DNA of 64,000 bases from Chelatococcus asaccharovorans (lineage in GTDB: Bacteria > Pseudomonadota > Alphaproteobacteria > Rhizobiales > Beijerinckiaceae): assembly GCF_003201475.1 (NCBI RefSeq), contig NZ_QJJK01000002.1:496001-560000 (forward strand). The letters run 5' to 3'. The notes beneath the pieces were generated by a model. The model ran no database searches, was not told the DNA's origin, and was given only the letters and a program-made list of their open reading frames with translations. Of the stretch, positions 34,278-42,957 are shown piece after piece (the first letter of the stretch is position 1; every line of letters begins with the position of its first letter). A program made the translations under genes and the position numbers.

Positions 34278-35078
34278 ATGAGGTTGGGTGTGTCGAAGCA
34301 TATGTCCGAAGGCGAAGATCCCGATTTCATCAAGTCCTTGGCGAAGGGCCTAGCCGTCATAGAAGCGTTCGGACCGGATGCGCCGTCCATGACCTTGAGC
34401 GCCGTGGCCCAGAAAGTGGGGCTCAGTCCCGGTTCCACGCGGCGCGTGCTGGTGACGCTCTCGAAGCTCGGCTATATGACCTACGACGAGAGAGACCGAC
34501 GCTTTCACCTTTCGGCCCGCACGCTCCAGCTCGGCTATTCCTATCTTGCCTCGCTACCGGCCTTCAGCCTGATCCAGCCGCGTCTTGCCGAACTGTCGGA
34601 CCGGCTCGACGAGAGCTGCTCGGTAATGACGCGCGACGGGCGCGAGGTCGTCTGCATTGCACGCGCGACGGCAAAGCGTCTGCAGCGCGACTACATGTCG
34701 GTCGGAACGCGCTTTCCCGCGCATGCCTCCTCCTCCGGGAAACTTCTCCTCGGCGATCTCCCGCCGGAGGAGTTCGAGGCGCTTTATGACGGGACGAAGC
34801 CGCTTGCGGCGGTCACCCCGTTCACGGTCGCCGATCGGCCTCGGCTCAAGACCCAGATGGAGGAGGCGCGCCGGCAGGGTTGGATCTACACCTGTCAGGA
34901 GACCGCGCTCGGCATGGCCTCGCTCGCGGTTCCGATCCGTGTCGGCGGGCGCGTGCGCTACGGGCTCTCGACCAGCGCCACCCTGACCTACGACGGCCCG
35001 ACGATCATCGATCGCTATCTGCCCGATCTCCTGAAAGCGGCCGAGGCGATGGAGCGCTTCCTGGAGACACGGAACTAG
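34278..35078 (+). CDS. IclR-family regulator, PcaR/PcaU-like
   Basis: 266 residues from ATG 34278; GTG 34290 (AGG six bases upstream) and ATG 34302 are alternatives. The N-terminal F-I-K-S-L-A-K-G-L-A-V-I-E-A-F and S-P-G-S-T-R-R-V-L-V-T-L helices and the C-terminal domain with S-V-G-T-R-F-P-A-H-A-S-S-S-G-K-L-L-L match the beta-ketoadipate-pathway group (PcaR, PcaU, PobR). The promoter at 32566-32752 has three sites of the type this family binds. It follows the CoA transferase by 43 bases. Confidence 0.92.
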   Translation: MRLGVSKHMSEGEDPDFIKSLAKGLAVIEAFGPDAPSMTLSAVAQKVGLSPGSTRRVLVTLSKLGYMTYDERDRRFHLSARTLQLGYSYLASLPAFSLIQPRLAELSDRLDESCSVMTRDGREVVCIARATAKRLQRDYMSVGTRFPAHASSSGKLLLGDLPPEEFEALYDGTKPLAAVTPFTVADRPRLKTQMEEARRQGWIYTCQETALGMASLAVPIRVGGRVRYGLSTSATLTYDGPTIIDRYLPDLLKAAEAMERFLETRN

Positions 35079-35104
35079 GGCAGCCCGCAACCGACAGCCT
35101 CGCC

Positions 35105-35210
35105 CTAGAGCATTTTCGAGCGAAGTGGACACCGGTTCGCGTGAAGAAAATGCGCTAAAACAAAAACATGGAGCATTTTCGCGATTCGGAGAAACGCGAA
35201 AATGCCCTAG
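35105..35210 (+). repeat. Family A intergenic palindromic repeat, copy 1 (106 bp, CTAG-bounded)
   Basis: Bounded by CTAG at both ends, with two internal inverted repeats built from GAGCATTTTCG-type arms. It lies between the convergent IclR (+) and LacI (-) genes. The right-hand CTAG contains the TAG stop of the LacI gene (35207-35209 on the minus strand). Copies 2 and 3 are at 51089-51194 (inverted) and 55309-55412. Resembles RIME-like elements of rhizobia. Probably folds as a terminator for both strands. Confidence 0.92.
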
Positions 35211-36235
35211 AAGGTTTGCCGGATCTGCAGGGCGAACCCGACATCGACAATCTTGCTGGTAGGCGGCTCGCCTGCCAGCGTCTGCTCGATCAGCCGGCCG
35301 GCCTCTCGCCCCATGAGAAGCCGCGGAATGCGCACCGTGCTGAGCGGTGGGACGCATTGGGACGAAGCCTCATGATCGTCGAAACCGGCGATCGCGATGG
35401 TATCCGGAACCGCGATGCCGCGACGCTGCAGCTCATAGAGCGCACCGAGCGCGATGATATCGTTCGAGCAGCACAAGGCATCGATCGGACGCCCCTGCGC
35501 CAGAAGCTGCCCCAAGCCCACAGCGCCCCCGCGATAGCTGAATTCCACTTCTGTCGTCAGCCGGTCATCACAGGCGATGCCACGCTCCGTGAGCGCAGCG
35601 CGATAGCCGTTGTAACGGTCGCGGCTGCGCTCGTTCTGGGCGGAGCCGTCGTGCAGGAGATAGCCGATATGGCGGCGGCCGGCGTCGATCATCGCCGTTG
35701 TAAGTTGCTTCTGCGCTTCCCTGTTGGAGAAACCGACAACCATATCTATGGGCTGATCGCTGAGATTGCCGACCTCGACGACGGGAATGCCGGCCGCACC
35801 CAGCATGGCCCGCGTCCGGTCGGTATGCGTCAGCCCGGTCAGTATGATCGCGTCCGGCCGGCGCGACAGAAAGGCGTGGACGACATCCTCCTCCTCCTCC
35901 GGCCGGAAATCGCTCGTCGCCAGCATCAGCTGGAAGCCCTGCGGGCGCAGCACCTCGGACGCGCCGCGCACGACATCCGCGATGAAGGAGTGCTCGACGC
36001 TCGGGACAACGCAGGCGACAAGGCGCGACCGTTCGGATTTGAGGCTGGACGCGACGAGATTCGGCACATAGCCGGTCGAAGCAATCGCCGTCTCGACCTT
36101 GAGACGCGTCGGCTCGGCCACGCGATGGGGCTCGCGGATCACCCGCGAGACCGTCGACAGCGATACGCCCGTCAGCCGTGCGACATCCTCCATCTTGCGC
36201 CGGCCCTCGGCGTTCGTCCTTACTCGTTTACCCAT
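35207..36235 (-). CDS. LacI-family transcriptional regulator
   Basis: 342 residues from ATG 36235; the frame is open to 36325. DNA-binding head M-E-D-V-A-R-L-T-G-V-S-L-S-T-V-S-R-V at about 15-32, hinge, then a periplasmic-binding-protein-like sugar domain with FDDHEASS near the end. Divergent from the sugar ABC transporter, with a textbook LacI operator between them, so it probably represses that operon until a sugar or sulfated sugar binds. Its stop codon is provided by repeat A. Confidence 0.93.
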   Translation of the reverse strand: MGKRVRTNAEGRRKMEDVARLTGVSLSTVSRVIREPHRVAEPTRLKVETAIASTGYVPNLVASSLKSERSRLVACVVPSVEHSFIADVVRGASEVLRPQGFQLMLATSDFRPEEEEDVVHAFLSRRPDAIILTGLTHTDRTRAMLGAAGIPVVEVGNLSDQPIDMVVGFSNREAQKQLTTAMIDAGRRHIGYLLHDGSAQNERSRDRYNGYRAALTERGIACDDRLTTEVEFSYRGGAVGLGQLLAQGRPIDALCCSNDIIALGALYELQRRGIAVPDTIAIAGFDDHEASSQCVPPLSTVRIPRLLMGREAGRLIEQTLAGEPPTSKIVDVGFALQIRQTF

Positions 36236-36306
36236 CCCGGTCGTGTATCCCCCACCCCTGCGGCTCAAGATATTCTTATCGTCTGAAGTCCGTTGACCCT
36301 GCATGA

Positions 36307-36320
36307 TGACAACGTTAGCA
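36307..36320. promoter_or_regulatory. LacI-type operator TGACAACGTTAGCA
   Basis: Matches the symmetric form TGNNAACGTTNNCA with a central CpG, as bound by many LacI-family proteins. It lies 72 bases beyond the LacI start and 50 bases before the transporter start, in the divergent promoter. Confidence 0.75.
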
Positions 36321-36369
36321 TTCAAACAAAAATATGGATCTCTGGCGATTCATAGACAGGGAGGTTTTC

Positions 36370-37683
36370 ATGATCTTCAAGCATCTTACAGCCTGCCTTG
36401 GCATCGGCGCGCGCGGTGTCATAGGAGCGTTAATGGTCGGCGCCGCCTTGCTGCCCGGCGTGGCGCAGGCCGCAGACCCCGTCACGCTCACCTTCCGCTT
36501 CAACGATCCCGAGCAGAAGGAGATGCGCGCAGCGCTCGATGCCTTCGAGAAGGCCAACCCCGGCATCAAGGTCAATCTCGAGCGCATGGCCTGGAAGGAC
36601 GCCCGCGACCAGTTCCTGCGCGAAGCGGCGGTCGGCGAAACGCCCGACGTCGTCCATATCGCCTTTGTGTGGGCCAAGGAGATGGGCGAGGCCGGCGCGC
36701 TGGCCCCGCTCGATGCGCTGATCAAGGCCAAGCCGCCCGGCAAGGGCCTCAGTGATTTCATCGCCATGGACCTGGCGACGGGCAAGAATGGCAAGGTCTA
36801 TGCCCTGCCCTGGACCACCGACACCTGGGCCATGGTCTACCGCACGGATCTTCTCGATCAGGCCGGCGTCAAGACCCTGCCCACGACCTGGGACGACCTG
36901 CGCCAGGCCAGCCGCGACGTCCATGCGAAAACGGGCAAGACCGGCTTCGGCTTTCCCGCCGGCAGCGCCTCCTCCGGCAGCCTGTGGTTCCTCGCCAACT
37001 ACAACTGGTGGTCCAATGGCAAGGCATTGATCGTCGAGAAGGACAAGACGTTCTCGGTCGGCGTCGACAAGGCCGACGTCGTCGGCACCATGAATTACTT
37101 CAAGAGCTATCTCGACAACGGCGACACGCCCAAGTCAATGCTCGGCGTGAGCGACTGGGCGGACCCCGTGATCATCCGCGGCCTCGCGGACGGCACCATC
37201 GCGATCGGCATCATGCCGCCCGCTTCATTCCGCGAGGCCATCAACGCCTATACCGCGGCGAACCCCGGCAAGGCCGCCCCGTTCAAGTCCGGCCCCGTGC
37301 CGAAAGGAACGACCGTGGGGACCTCGCATCTGGGCGGCCGCATGCTGGGGATCAGCGCCACCTCCAAGCATCCCGAAGAAGCCTGGAAGCTCGTTCAGTT
37401 CCTGAACGATCCCTCCATCTTCACCGGCGCCTACAAGTCCCAGTTTCCGGCACAGCGCAGCCTGCTGCAAAGCGTCGACTTCGGTCCGGAGCTGAAAGGC
37501 TTTGCCGAGCAGCTCACCCATGCCCGCACCTGGGGGCCCTATGCGGAAGGGCCCTACGCCATGGGGTCCATGTGGAACCTGACGGGCCGCGCCTTCGGTG
37601 CCGCCTTGTCGGGTCAGACGTCGGTGGATGCCGCGGCAGGCGATCTCCTTACCCAAATCGGCAAGTTGAACGCGGGCCGCTGA
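36370..37683 (+). CDS. Sugar ABC transporter substrate-binding protein (CUT1, SBP_bac_1)
   Basis: 437 residues from ATG 36370, set by GGGAGG six bases upstream; the frame opens at 36334. Signal peptide ends near G-V-A-Q-A-A-D. Mature N-terminus VTLTFRFNDPEQKEMRAALDAFEKANPGIKV is the classic MalE/UgpB-like start. Operates with the two permeases that follow. Expected ligand is an oligosaccharide or sulfated sugar, given the sulfatase. Confidence 0.93.
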   Translation: MIFKHLTACLGIGARGVIGALMVGAALLPGVAQAADPVTLTFRFNDPEQKEMRAALDAFEKANPGIKVNLERMAWKDARDQFLREAAVGETPDVVHIAFVWAKEMGEAGALAPLDALIKAKPPGKGLSDFIAMDLATGKNGKVYALPWTTDTWAMVYRTDLLDQAGVKTLPTTWDDLRQASRDVHAKTGKTGFGFPAGSASSGSLWFLANYNWWSNGKALIVEKDKTFSVGVDKADVVGTMNYFKSYLDNGDTPKSMLGVSDWADPVIIRGLADGTIAIGIMPPASFREAINAYTAANPGKAAPFKSGPVPKGTTVGTSHLGGRMLGISATSKHPEEAWKLVQFLNDPSIFTGAYKSQFPAQRSLLQSVDFGPELKGFAEQLTHARTWGPYAEGPYAMGSMWNLTGRAFGAALSGQTSVDAAAGDLLTQIGKLNAGR

Positions 37684-37707
37684 GCCTCGAGGCAGGAGCA
37701 TGACGCC

Positions 37708-38610
37708 ATGCGGGGTGACCGCCTGTTCATCACCGTGATGCTGGGCCCGGCGCTCATCATCCTGGCCTTGTTCTATCTCTGGCCGATGGTGGAGAACCTG
37801 CGGGTCAGCTTCACGGACCTGACCTTGCTACGTCTGCGGGTCGGCGGACAGTGGATCGGTCTTGCCAACTACGAGGAATTCATCACGAGCCCCGAAACCG
37901 GGCGTCTCATGATGAATACCTTCATCTGGCTCACCGCGATTTCGGTTGCGGTGCGCCTTCTGCTGGGCCTCGCCATCGCCCTCATCGTCAACACGCCGCT
38001 CGTGCGCCATCTCCGGCTCGCGACGCTCGCGCGGATCGCGATCCTCGTGCCCTGGGCGACGCCGCCGGTCGTCGCGATCATCATCTGGCGCTGGCTGCTC
38101 GAGGCGCCCAACGGGGCCTTGAACTCCGTCCTCCTCGCCCTCGGCCTCATCGACACGCCGATCGCTTTTCTGGCCGACCTCAGGACGGTCTGGCCTTCCG
38201 TCATCGCCATCGTTGTCTGGAACACGGTGCCGCTCATCGCCCTGTCGCTGCTCGCCTCGCTGCAGGCCGTTCCGGCTGACCTCTATGAGGCCGCCGAACT
38301 TGACGGGGCAACCCGCTCGGCCAAGTTCTGGCATATCACCCTGCCCTTCCTGAAGCCGACGATCGTCGTCCTCGGCCTGACGTCCGTATTCTGGACCTTC
38401 AACAACTTCGTCTACGTCTGGCTCGCGACGGGCGCCGGCCCCGGGACCTTCACCAATGTCCTGGCAACGGAGATCTATATCCGCTCCTTCGTAGACTTCC
38501 GGCTCGGCTATGGCGCGGCCATCGGCATCGTCATGGCGCTGATCATGGCCGTCTTCGGCTATTTCTATTTCCGCATGATCGGCCGCCGGCAGATCGAGGA
38601 GGTTCTATGA
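37708..38610 (+). CDS. Sugar ABC transporter permease (MalF/UgpA-like)
   Basis: 300 residues, six predicted spans, with the EAA motif EAAELDGATRSAKFWHITLP contacting the ATPase. AGGAG lies ten bases upstream. The stop overlaps the next start in ATGA. No ATPase gene is found in this cluster, so a shared MsmX/UgpC-type ATPase from elsewhere must energise it. Confidence 0.94.
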   Translation: MRGDRLFITVMLGPALIILALFYLWPMVENLRVSFTDLTLLRLRVGGQWIGLANYEEFITSPETGRLMMNTFIWLTAISVAVRLLLGLAIALIVNTPLVRHLRLATLARIAILVPWATPPVVAIIIWRWLLEAPNGALNSVLLALGLIDTPIAFLADLRTVWPSVIAIVVWNTVPLIALSLLASLQAVPADLYEAAELDGATRSAKFWHITLPFLKPTIVVLGLTSVFWTFNNFVYVWLATGAGPGTFTNVLATEIYIRSFVDFRLGYGAAIGIVMALIMAVFGYFYFRMIGRRQIEEVL

Positions 38611-39488
38611 CGCTGACCTCTGCGCCGCTGAACCGCGATCCGGATGTCACGTCCCACTGGCACCGTCGCATGTTCGGGCGCCCCGGCCGCCTCTTCGAGC
38701 CGCTCCTCATCCTCGCCGGCCTCCTGGCGATCCTCTTCGCCCTCGTCTACCCGATGGTCTTTATCCTGCTCGGTTCATTCAAGACGCAGGGCGGATTGCT
38801 GGCGAGTGCCACCGCCTTTACCTGGGCCAACTACATCACCTTGTTCACGGGCGGATTTGGCCGCTTCCTCGTGAACAGCCTCGTGATCTGCGTCGCAGCC
38901 ACAGCCCTGTCGACCCTGGTTTCGGTCAATGCGGCCTATGTGTTCTCGCGCTTCCGCTTCCGCGGCAAGGGGCTGATCTTCGGCAGCGTCCTCTTCGGAC
39001 AGATGTTCCCGTGGATCGTCCTGGTCAATCCGCTGTTCATCCTGCTGACCCAGGCCGGCTTTACGAACAGCTATACGGGCATGATCTTCTGCTACACGGC
39101 GATCAGCATCCCGTTCTCGGTCTATATGTTGACCGGCTATCTCGCGACGGTCCCGCGGGAACTCGACGAAGCGGCACTCATCGACGGCGCATCCCGCTAT
39201 CAGGTCGTCTGGCGGATCGTCTTTCCGGTTCTCATGCCGGGTATCGTCTCGACGGCGACCTATGCCTTCATGCTGTGCTGGACGGAATATCTCTTCGCGC
39301 TCGCCTTTCTGACCAAGCCCGCGGTGCAGACCCTGCCCATCGGGCTCTACCAGCTTTTTGGCGACGATCGCGCCGACTGGGGGGCGGTGATGGCCGCCTC
39401 GGTCGTCACCACCATTCCGACGCTCCTGCTCTTTCTGCCGCTGCAGGCACGGCTGAGTTCCGGGCTGACAGCGGGTGCCGTGAAATAG
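38607..39488 (+). CDS. Sugar ABC transporter permease (MalG/UgpE-like)
   Basis: 293 residues, six predicted spans and an EAA loop D-E-A-A-L-I-D-G-A-S-R-Y. Partner of the preceding permease, with translational coupling by a 4-base overlap. Confidence 0.94.
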   Translation: MTLTSAPLNRDPDVTSHWHRRMFGRPGRLFEPLLILAGLLAILFALVYPMVFILLGSFKTQGGLLASATAFTWANYITLFTGGFGRFLVNSLVICVAATALSTLVSVNAAYVFSRFRFRGKGLIFGSVLFGQMFPWIVLVNPLFILLTQAGFTNSYTGMIFCYTAISIPFSVYMLTGYLATVPRELDEAALIDGASRYQVVWRIVFPVLMPGIVSTATYAFMLCWTEYLFALAFLTKPAVQTLPIGLYQLFGDDRADWGAVMAASVVTTIPTLLLFLPLQARLSSGLTAGAVK

Positions 39489-39536
39489 CCGCTGTCCGTC
39501 TGATCAAATCCCGATCGCATTGAAGAGATCTTCCAG

Positions 39537-40940
39537 ATGAACCGTCGCGCGCCCAATATCGTCGTCCTCATCGCCGACGACCATCGTTATGAGTCGCTGG
39601 GCTGCAACGGCAACAGCGAGGTCGAGACACCCAATCTCGACGCTCTCGCGCGCCGTGGTGTCGCCTTTGACGGAGCCCACTGCCAGGGCGGCATGCATCC
39701 GGCCGTCTGCGTGCCGAGCCGGGCCTCGTTCCTGACCGGGCGCAATATCTTTGCATCGGCGGTCGATCCCACCGGTGATGACTATGAGGCATCAGCCTTC
39801 GCAATCCCGGCTTCGTTGGAGACCTTCCCCGAGCGCTTGCGTGCGCAGGGCTACGTGACCCATGCGATCGGCAAATGGCATAATGACAAGGAGGCCTTCG
39901 CGCGCTCGTTCACATCGGGCGACCGGCTGATGTTCGGCGGCATGAGCGACCATGATCGTGTGCCCCTGCGCCGCCACGACCCCGCAGGACAATTTCCCGA
40001 TGCGGACATCTATTTCGAGGGGGGGCTGTCAACCGACCTCTTCCGGGACTCGGCCCTGGATTTCCTGCGCAAGCGCTCGCCCGACCAGCCCTACTGTCTC
40101 TATGTCGCGTTCACCGCGCCGCATGATCCGCGAACGCCGCCGGACGCCTATGCGCGGACAGGCGACTCCGTCTCACTGCCCGCGAATTTTCTGCCCATCC
40201 ATCCCTTCGACAACGGCGAAATGCTGGTCAGGGACGAATTGCTTGAGGCCTTTCCCCGCCCGCCCGACGCGGTGCGGCAACATATCGCCGATTACTACGG
40301 CATGATCGCTCATCTTGACGCGGCGGTGGGCGACATCCTGAAGGCCCTTGGCGACAACGGCGATGAGGGCAACACCATTGTCGTCTACACGGCGGATCAC
40401 GGCCTGGCACTTGGCCAACACGGGCTGATGGGCAAGCAGAACCTCTATGAGCACAGCCTCCATATCCCGCTGATCATCGCCGGTCCCGGCCTGCCCCATG
40501 GACAACGCCTGCCGCATCTCGTCTGGCATGCCGACACCAGCGCGACGCTCATTGACCTCGCCGGCTGCGCGCCGGATCCGTTGGCTGAGGGATGTAGCCT
40601 CCTGCCGATCATGAACGACGCCGAAGCCGGCTGGCGCGACAGCTTCGCAGCCGCCTATCGCTTCAGCCAGCGCATGATACGCGACAGCCGCTACAAACTG
40701 GTCCGCTACATCGATCAGGACGCGCTGGGGCGTGGGCCCTATCGGGCGGACAATACACCCTCGCGCGGCTCGCAGACGGAGCAGCTTTTCGACCTCGCAG
40801 CGGACCCGGGAGAGACTATCAATCTCGCCGCCCTGCCCGCCTATGCCGCCCATCGGGACCGGCTCTCACGGGCGCTCGACGCATGGCAGCGAAGTGTCGG
40901 CGATCCGTTGCTTGCAGCAGAGGAACAGGCTGCGCGTTGA
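39537..40940 (+). CDS. Formylglycine-dependent sulfatase
   Basis: 467 residues. N-terminal NIVVLIADD supplies metal-binding Asp14-Asp15. The core C58-V-P-S-R62 followed by ASFLTGR is the CxPSR signature whose Cys is converted to formylglycine by the anaerobic (anSME) or aerobic (FGE) system, encoded elsewhere. YTADHGLALGQHGLMGK gives the second metal and substrate region. No signal peptide, so it acts in the cytoplasm, like choline-O-sulfatase and several sugar sulfatases. Placement after the sugar transporter suggests desulfation of an imported sulfated sugar. Confidence 0.92.
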   Translation: MNRRAPNIVVLIADDHRYESLGCNGNSEVETPNLDALARRGVAFDGAHCQGGMHPAVCVPSRASFLTGRNIFASAVDPTGDDYEASAFAIPASLETFPERLRAQGYVTHAIGKWHNDKEAFARSFTSGDRLMFGGMSDHDRVPLRRHDPAGQFPDADIYFEGGLSTDLFRDSALDFLRKRSPDQPYCLYVAFTAPHDPRTPPDAYARTGDSVSLPANFLPIHPFDNGEMLVRDELLEAFPRPPDAVRQHIADYYGMIAHLDAAVGDILKALGDNGDEGNTIVVYTADHGLALGQHGLMGKQNLYEHSLHIPLIIAGPGLPHGQRLPHLVWHADTSATLIDLAGCAPDPLAEGCSLLPIMNDAEAGWRDSFAAAYRFSQRMIRDSRYKLVRYIDQDALGRGPYRADNTPSRGSQTEQLFDLAADPGETINLAALPAYAAHRDRLSRALDAWQRSVGDPLLAAEEQAAR

Positions 40941-41201
40941 CGATGTTCCCGACAACATTCACGCTGCAGATATCATCGATCAGGACCGATCGCCTTTCCT
41001 GAAAACAACCTGGACGCCGGTACAGATGTTCCGGTCGAACGACTAGCCGCGTTGGCCAACCTGCTCGACGGCCAAATGCCTCAACGCGAGATCGTCGAGC
41101 CCATGCTTATCATTGAGGGAGCGGGTCTCGCGGATGCTTGCCTCGCTGACATCTATGCTAACAACGACCTGTTGACCGGTCGTTTTACACCTATCAAATG
41201 A
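40941..41201 (+). pseudogene. Possible 3' remnant of a periplasmic sugar-binding-protein gene
   Basis: One + frame is open from about 40962 to a TGA at 41199-41201 and reads ENNLDAGTDVPVERLAALAN, then LLDGQMPQREIVEPMLIIEG. This looks like the C-terminal end of a ribose-type binding protein (lid helix followed by K/R-E-I-V-x-P-x-x-I). It has no start codon or upstream part, as the sulfatase stop lies directly before it. The identification is tentative. The 41202-41424 stretch that follows holds no gene I recognise. Confidence 0.3.
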
Positions 41202-41424
41202 TAGATGGCCAGCTGATCGTGCATGAATAGAATACCGCAAGGTCAAGCAGTAAAATTCACCTGCAACCGATAGCAATGGCGTCGCGAGGAGTGCACTACG
41301 TGTCGAAGATCGATCTGAGGACGCATAGCTTTGATACCAGGATGCCACCCTTGTCGGCCCGCATAGCGACCTCGACGGAGGTGACACTCCCATCGATTGC
41401 GATCAGCGGTCGCTTGTCGCGCTG

Positions 41425-41485
41425 GAGCAAATCCGGCGTCGATGGAATCGTCTGGCACCATCTAAGCCAGTGAATTTGCTCGTCG
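41425..41485 (-). repeat. Family D hairpin repeat, degenerate copy
   Basis: About 60 bases matching, in the opposite orientation, the element at 51237-51298: shared blocks GAGCAAATCC, GATGGAATCGTCTG, ACCATC and GTGAATTTGCTCGTC. The inner hairpin is weakened by changes. It is followed 12 bases later by a family B hairpin, the same B+D pairing as at 51.2 kb. Confidence 0.75.
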
Positions 41486-41497
41486 CATTTTTAAGCG

Positions 41498-41526
41498 GAG
41501 CAAGTCCGCGACAGACGGACTTGCTC
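41498..41526 (-). repeat. Family B hairpin repeat, perfect copy
   Basis: Arms GAGCAAGTCCG (41498-41508) and CGGACTTGCTC (41516-41526) pair perfectly around loop CGACAGA, which is the complement of the loop at 9437-9443, so this copy is inverted relative to that one. Confidence 0.85.
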
Positions 41527-41607
41527 TCGTTCGCCGGGGGGCCATTGTCATTGCTCGGAGAGAGCGGATCGACAATAATGGACGTCCCAATGCATTGAGG
41601 TCCAGAA

Positions 41608-42753
41608 TTGTCGGCGCGAACTGCTTTCAGCGATGTCGTAAAGAGTATTTATGACGCAACATTGGATGTTGATCTATGGAACTCGGCTCTTGACGCGGTG
41701 GCGGGCCTTTCAGGGTCGACGGGCGCGGTACTCTACGTAAAAGGGCGGGACGGCTGGACCTTCCCGATGCATTCCGCGCAGATCAGCTCGGCATTGCACG
41801 ACTACGTTGCCGAGGGCTGGTCACTACGGAACCCCTGGCTCGAAGGACGCATGGAAGCGGGATACCGGGTGGGCGACGTCTATCGCGATCTCGATATCGT
41901 CACGCCGCGGGAAATGAGGACCAATCCGTTTTACACGGAGTTTCTGCACAAATTTGGTCTTGGCCGGCAGATGGTTGCCATCATCTATTCGGATATAGGG
42001 AACCCGACCTGCCTCGTCTCACACAGGGGCATGGCAAAGGGACCTTTCAGAAAGAACGAACTACAGACTCATCTTCTGGTGGCGAGGCATGTGGAACAAG
42101 CCCTCCGCATCACCTCAAAATTCGTCAAGAAGGAAGCCGAGAACCGCTCTTACGCCGAGATATTCGATGCCGTCGATTATGCCATGATTGTACTGGACGG
42201 CGATCAACGTCTCGTCAAATTGAACCGGGAGGCAGAGGCCCTCATCGGGAATTACTTCAATCATGAGAAGGAGCGTCTGGCACCGGCGTCTCGCGAAGAC
42301 GCCCATGCCTTTACATCTGCCATCCAGGCCGCTCACAAAATCCAGCCCGGTGTACAGGATGCCCCTCACCCCATCACGATCGGTGACAGGCACGGGGAGG
42401 AACGCATTGTGGTCTGGATATCTCCGCTCGTCGGCGCTGCAGCCGACAAGCTGGGATTTATGTCGGGCAAGAACAACGTTCTGGTTTTGGCCCAGCCGCT
42501 CAAACGTAATCGCGTGATTGAACCGACCATCATTCGCAGCATATACGGCCTATCCACCGGCGAGGCCCGGTTGGCGTCGCTGCTGGTCAGCGGTCGCACC
42601 GTCAAGGACGCAGCAAAAGAGCTTGATTTGACCGAAGGGACGGCCCGCTTCGTCCTAAACCAGGTCTTTAGAAAAGTCGGAGTTCATCGTCAGTCCGAGC
42701 TTGTCGCGCAGATGCAAGAACTCGGCCGCTATGTGCGCGCTCGTGGGACATGA
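41608..42753 (+). CDS. LuxR-type helix-turn-helix regulator upstream of gad
   Basis: 381 residues from TTG 41608, supported by GAGG seven bases upstream. The N-terminal 300 residues form a sensory region, with a PAS-like middle (A-M-I-V-L-D-G-D-Q-R-L-V-K-L-N-R-E-A). The C-terminal GerE-type helix-turn-helix (about 320-375) reads GLSTGEARLASLLVSGRTV and later KVGVHRQSELVAQM. It lies directly before the gadB-gadC-glsA operon, transcribed in the same direction, and may activate it. Effector unknown. Confidence 0.87.
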   Translation: MSARTAFSDVVKSIYDATLDVDLWNSALDAVAGLSGSTGAVLYVKGRDGWTFPMHSAQISSALHDYVAEGWSLRNPWLEGRMEAGYRVGDVYRDLDIVTPREMRTNPFYTEFLHKFGLGRQMVAIIYSDIGNPTCLVSHRGMAKGPFRKNELQTHLLVARHVEQALRITSKFVKKEAENRSYAEIFDAVDYAMIVLDGDQRLVKLNREAEALIGNYFNHEKERLAPASREDAHAFTSAIQAAHKIQPGVQDAPHPITIGDRHGEERIVVWISPLVGAAADKLGFMSGKNNVLVLAQPLKRNRVIEPTIIRSIYGLSTGEARLASLLVSGRTVKDAAKELDLTEGTARFVLNQVFRKVGVHRQSELVAQMQELGRYVRARGT

Positions 42754-42779
42754 AATCCACGCTGTAGGCATAACTCGGG

Positions 42780-42915
42780 AATATCTTCTTCCCTAGACAC
42801 TATAATTATGCTTGATATAATATAACATGGCTCACTTCTTTGATCTTCCGCGTCCGTTCAGTGGTCATAAGCGGGTAGATGAACACGCTCACGCGTATAA
42901 GAAAAATATCTTCTT
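42780..42915 (+). promoter_or_regulatory. gad operon promoter and leader
   Basis: TAGACA (42794-42799) and TATAAT (42816-42821) with 16-base spacing form a strong sigma-70-type promoter in an AT-rich gap. The transcript leader to the GTG start at 42958 would be about 130 bases. The 11-mer AATATCTTCTT occurs twice, at 42780-42790 and 42905-42915, flanking the promoter and leader; these could be regulator sites. Confidence 0.6.
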
Positions 42916-42957
42916 TTTCATCTTATTAACCATACCATAATCACCGAGGAATAAGCC

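Noticed and set aside
41043-41393. Possible small minus-strand gene in the sulfatase-LuxR gap
   Set aside because: No ribosome-binding site or recognisable family; the opposite strand has a better coding-like remnant.
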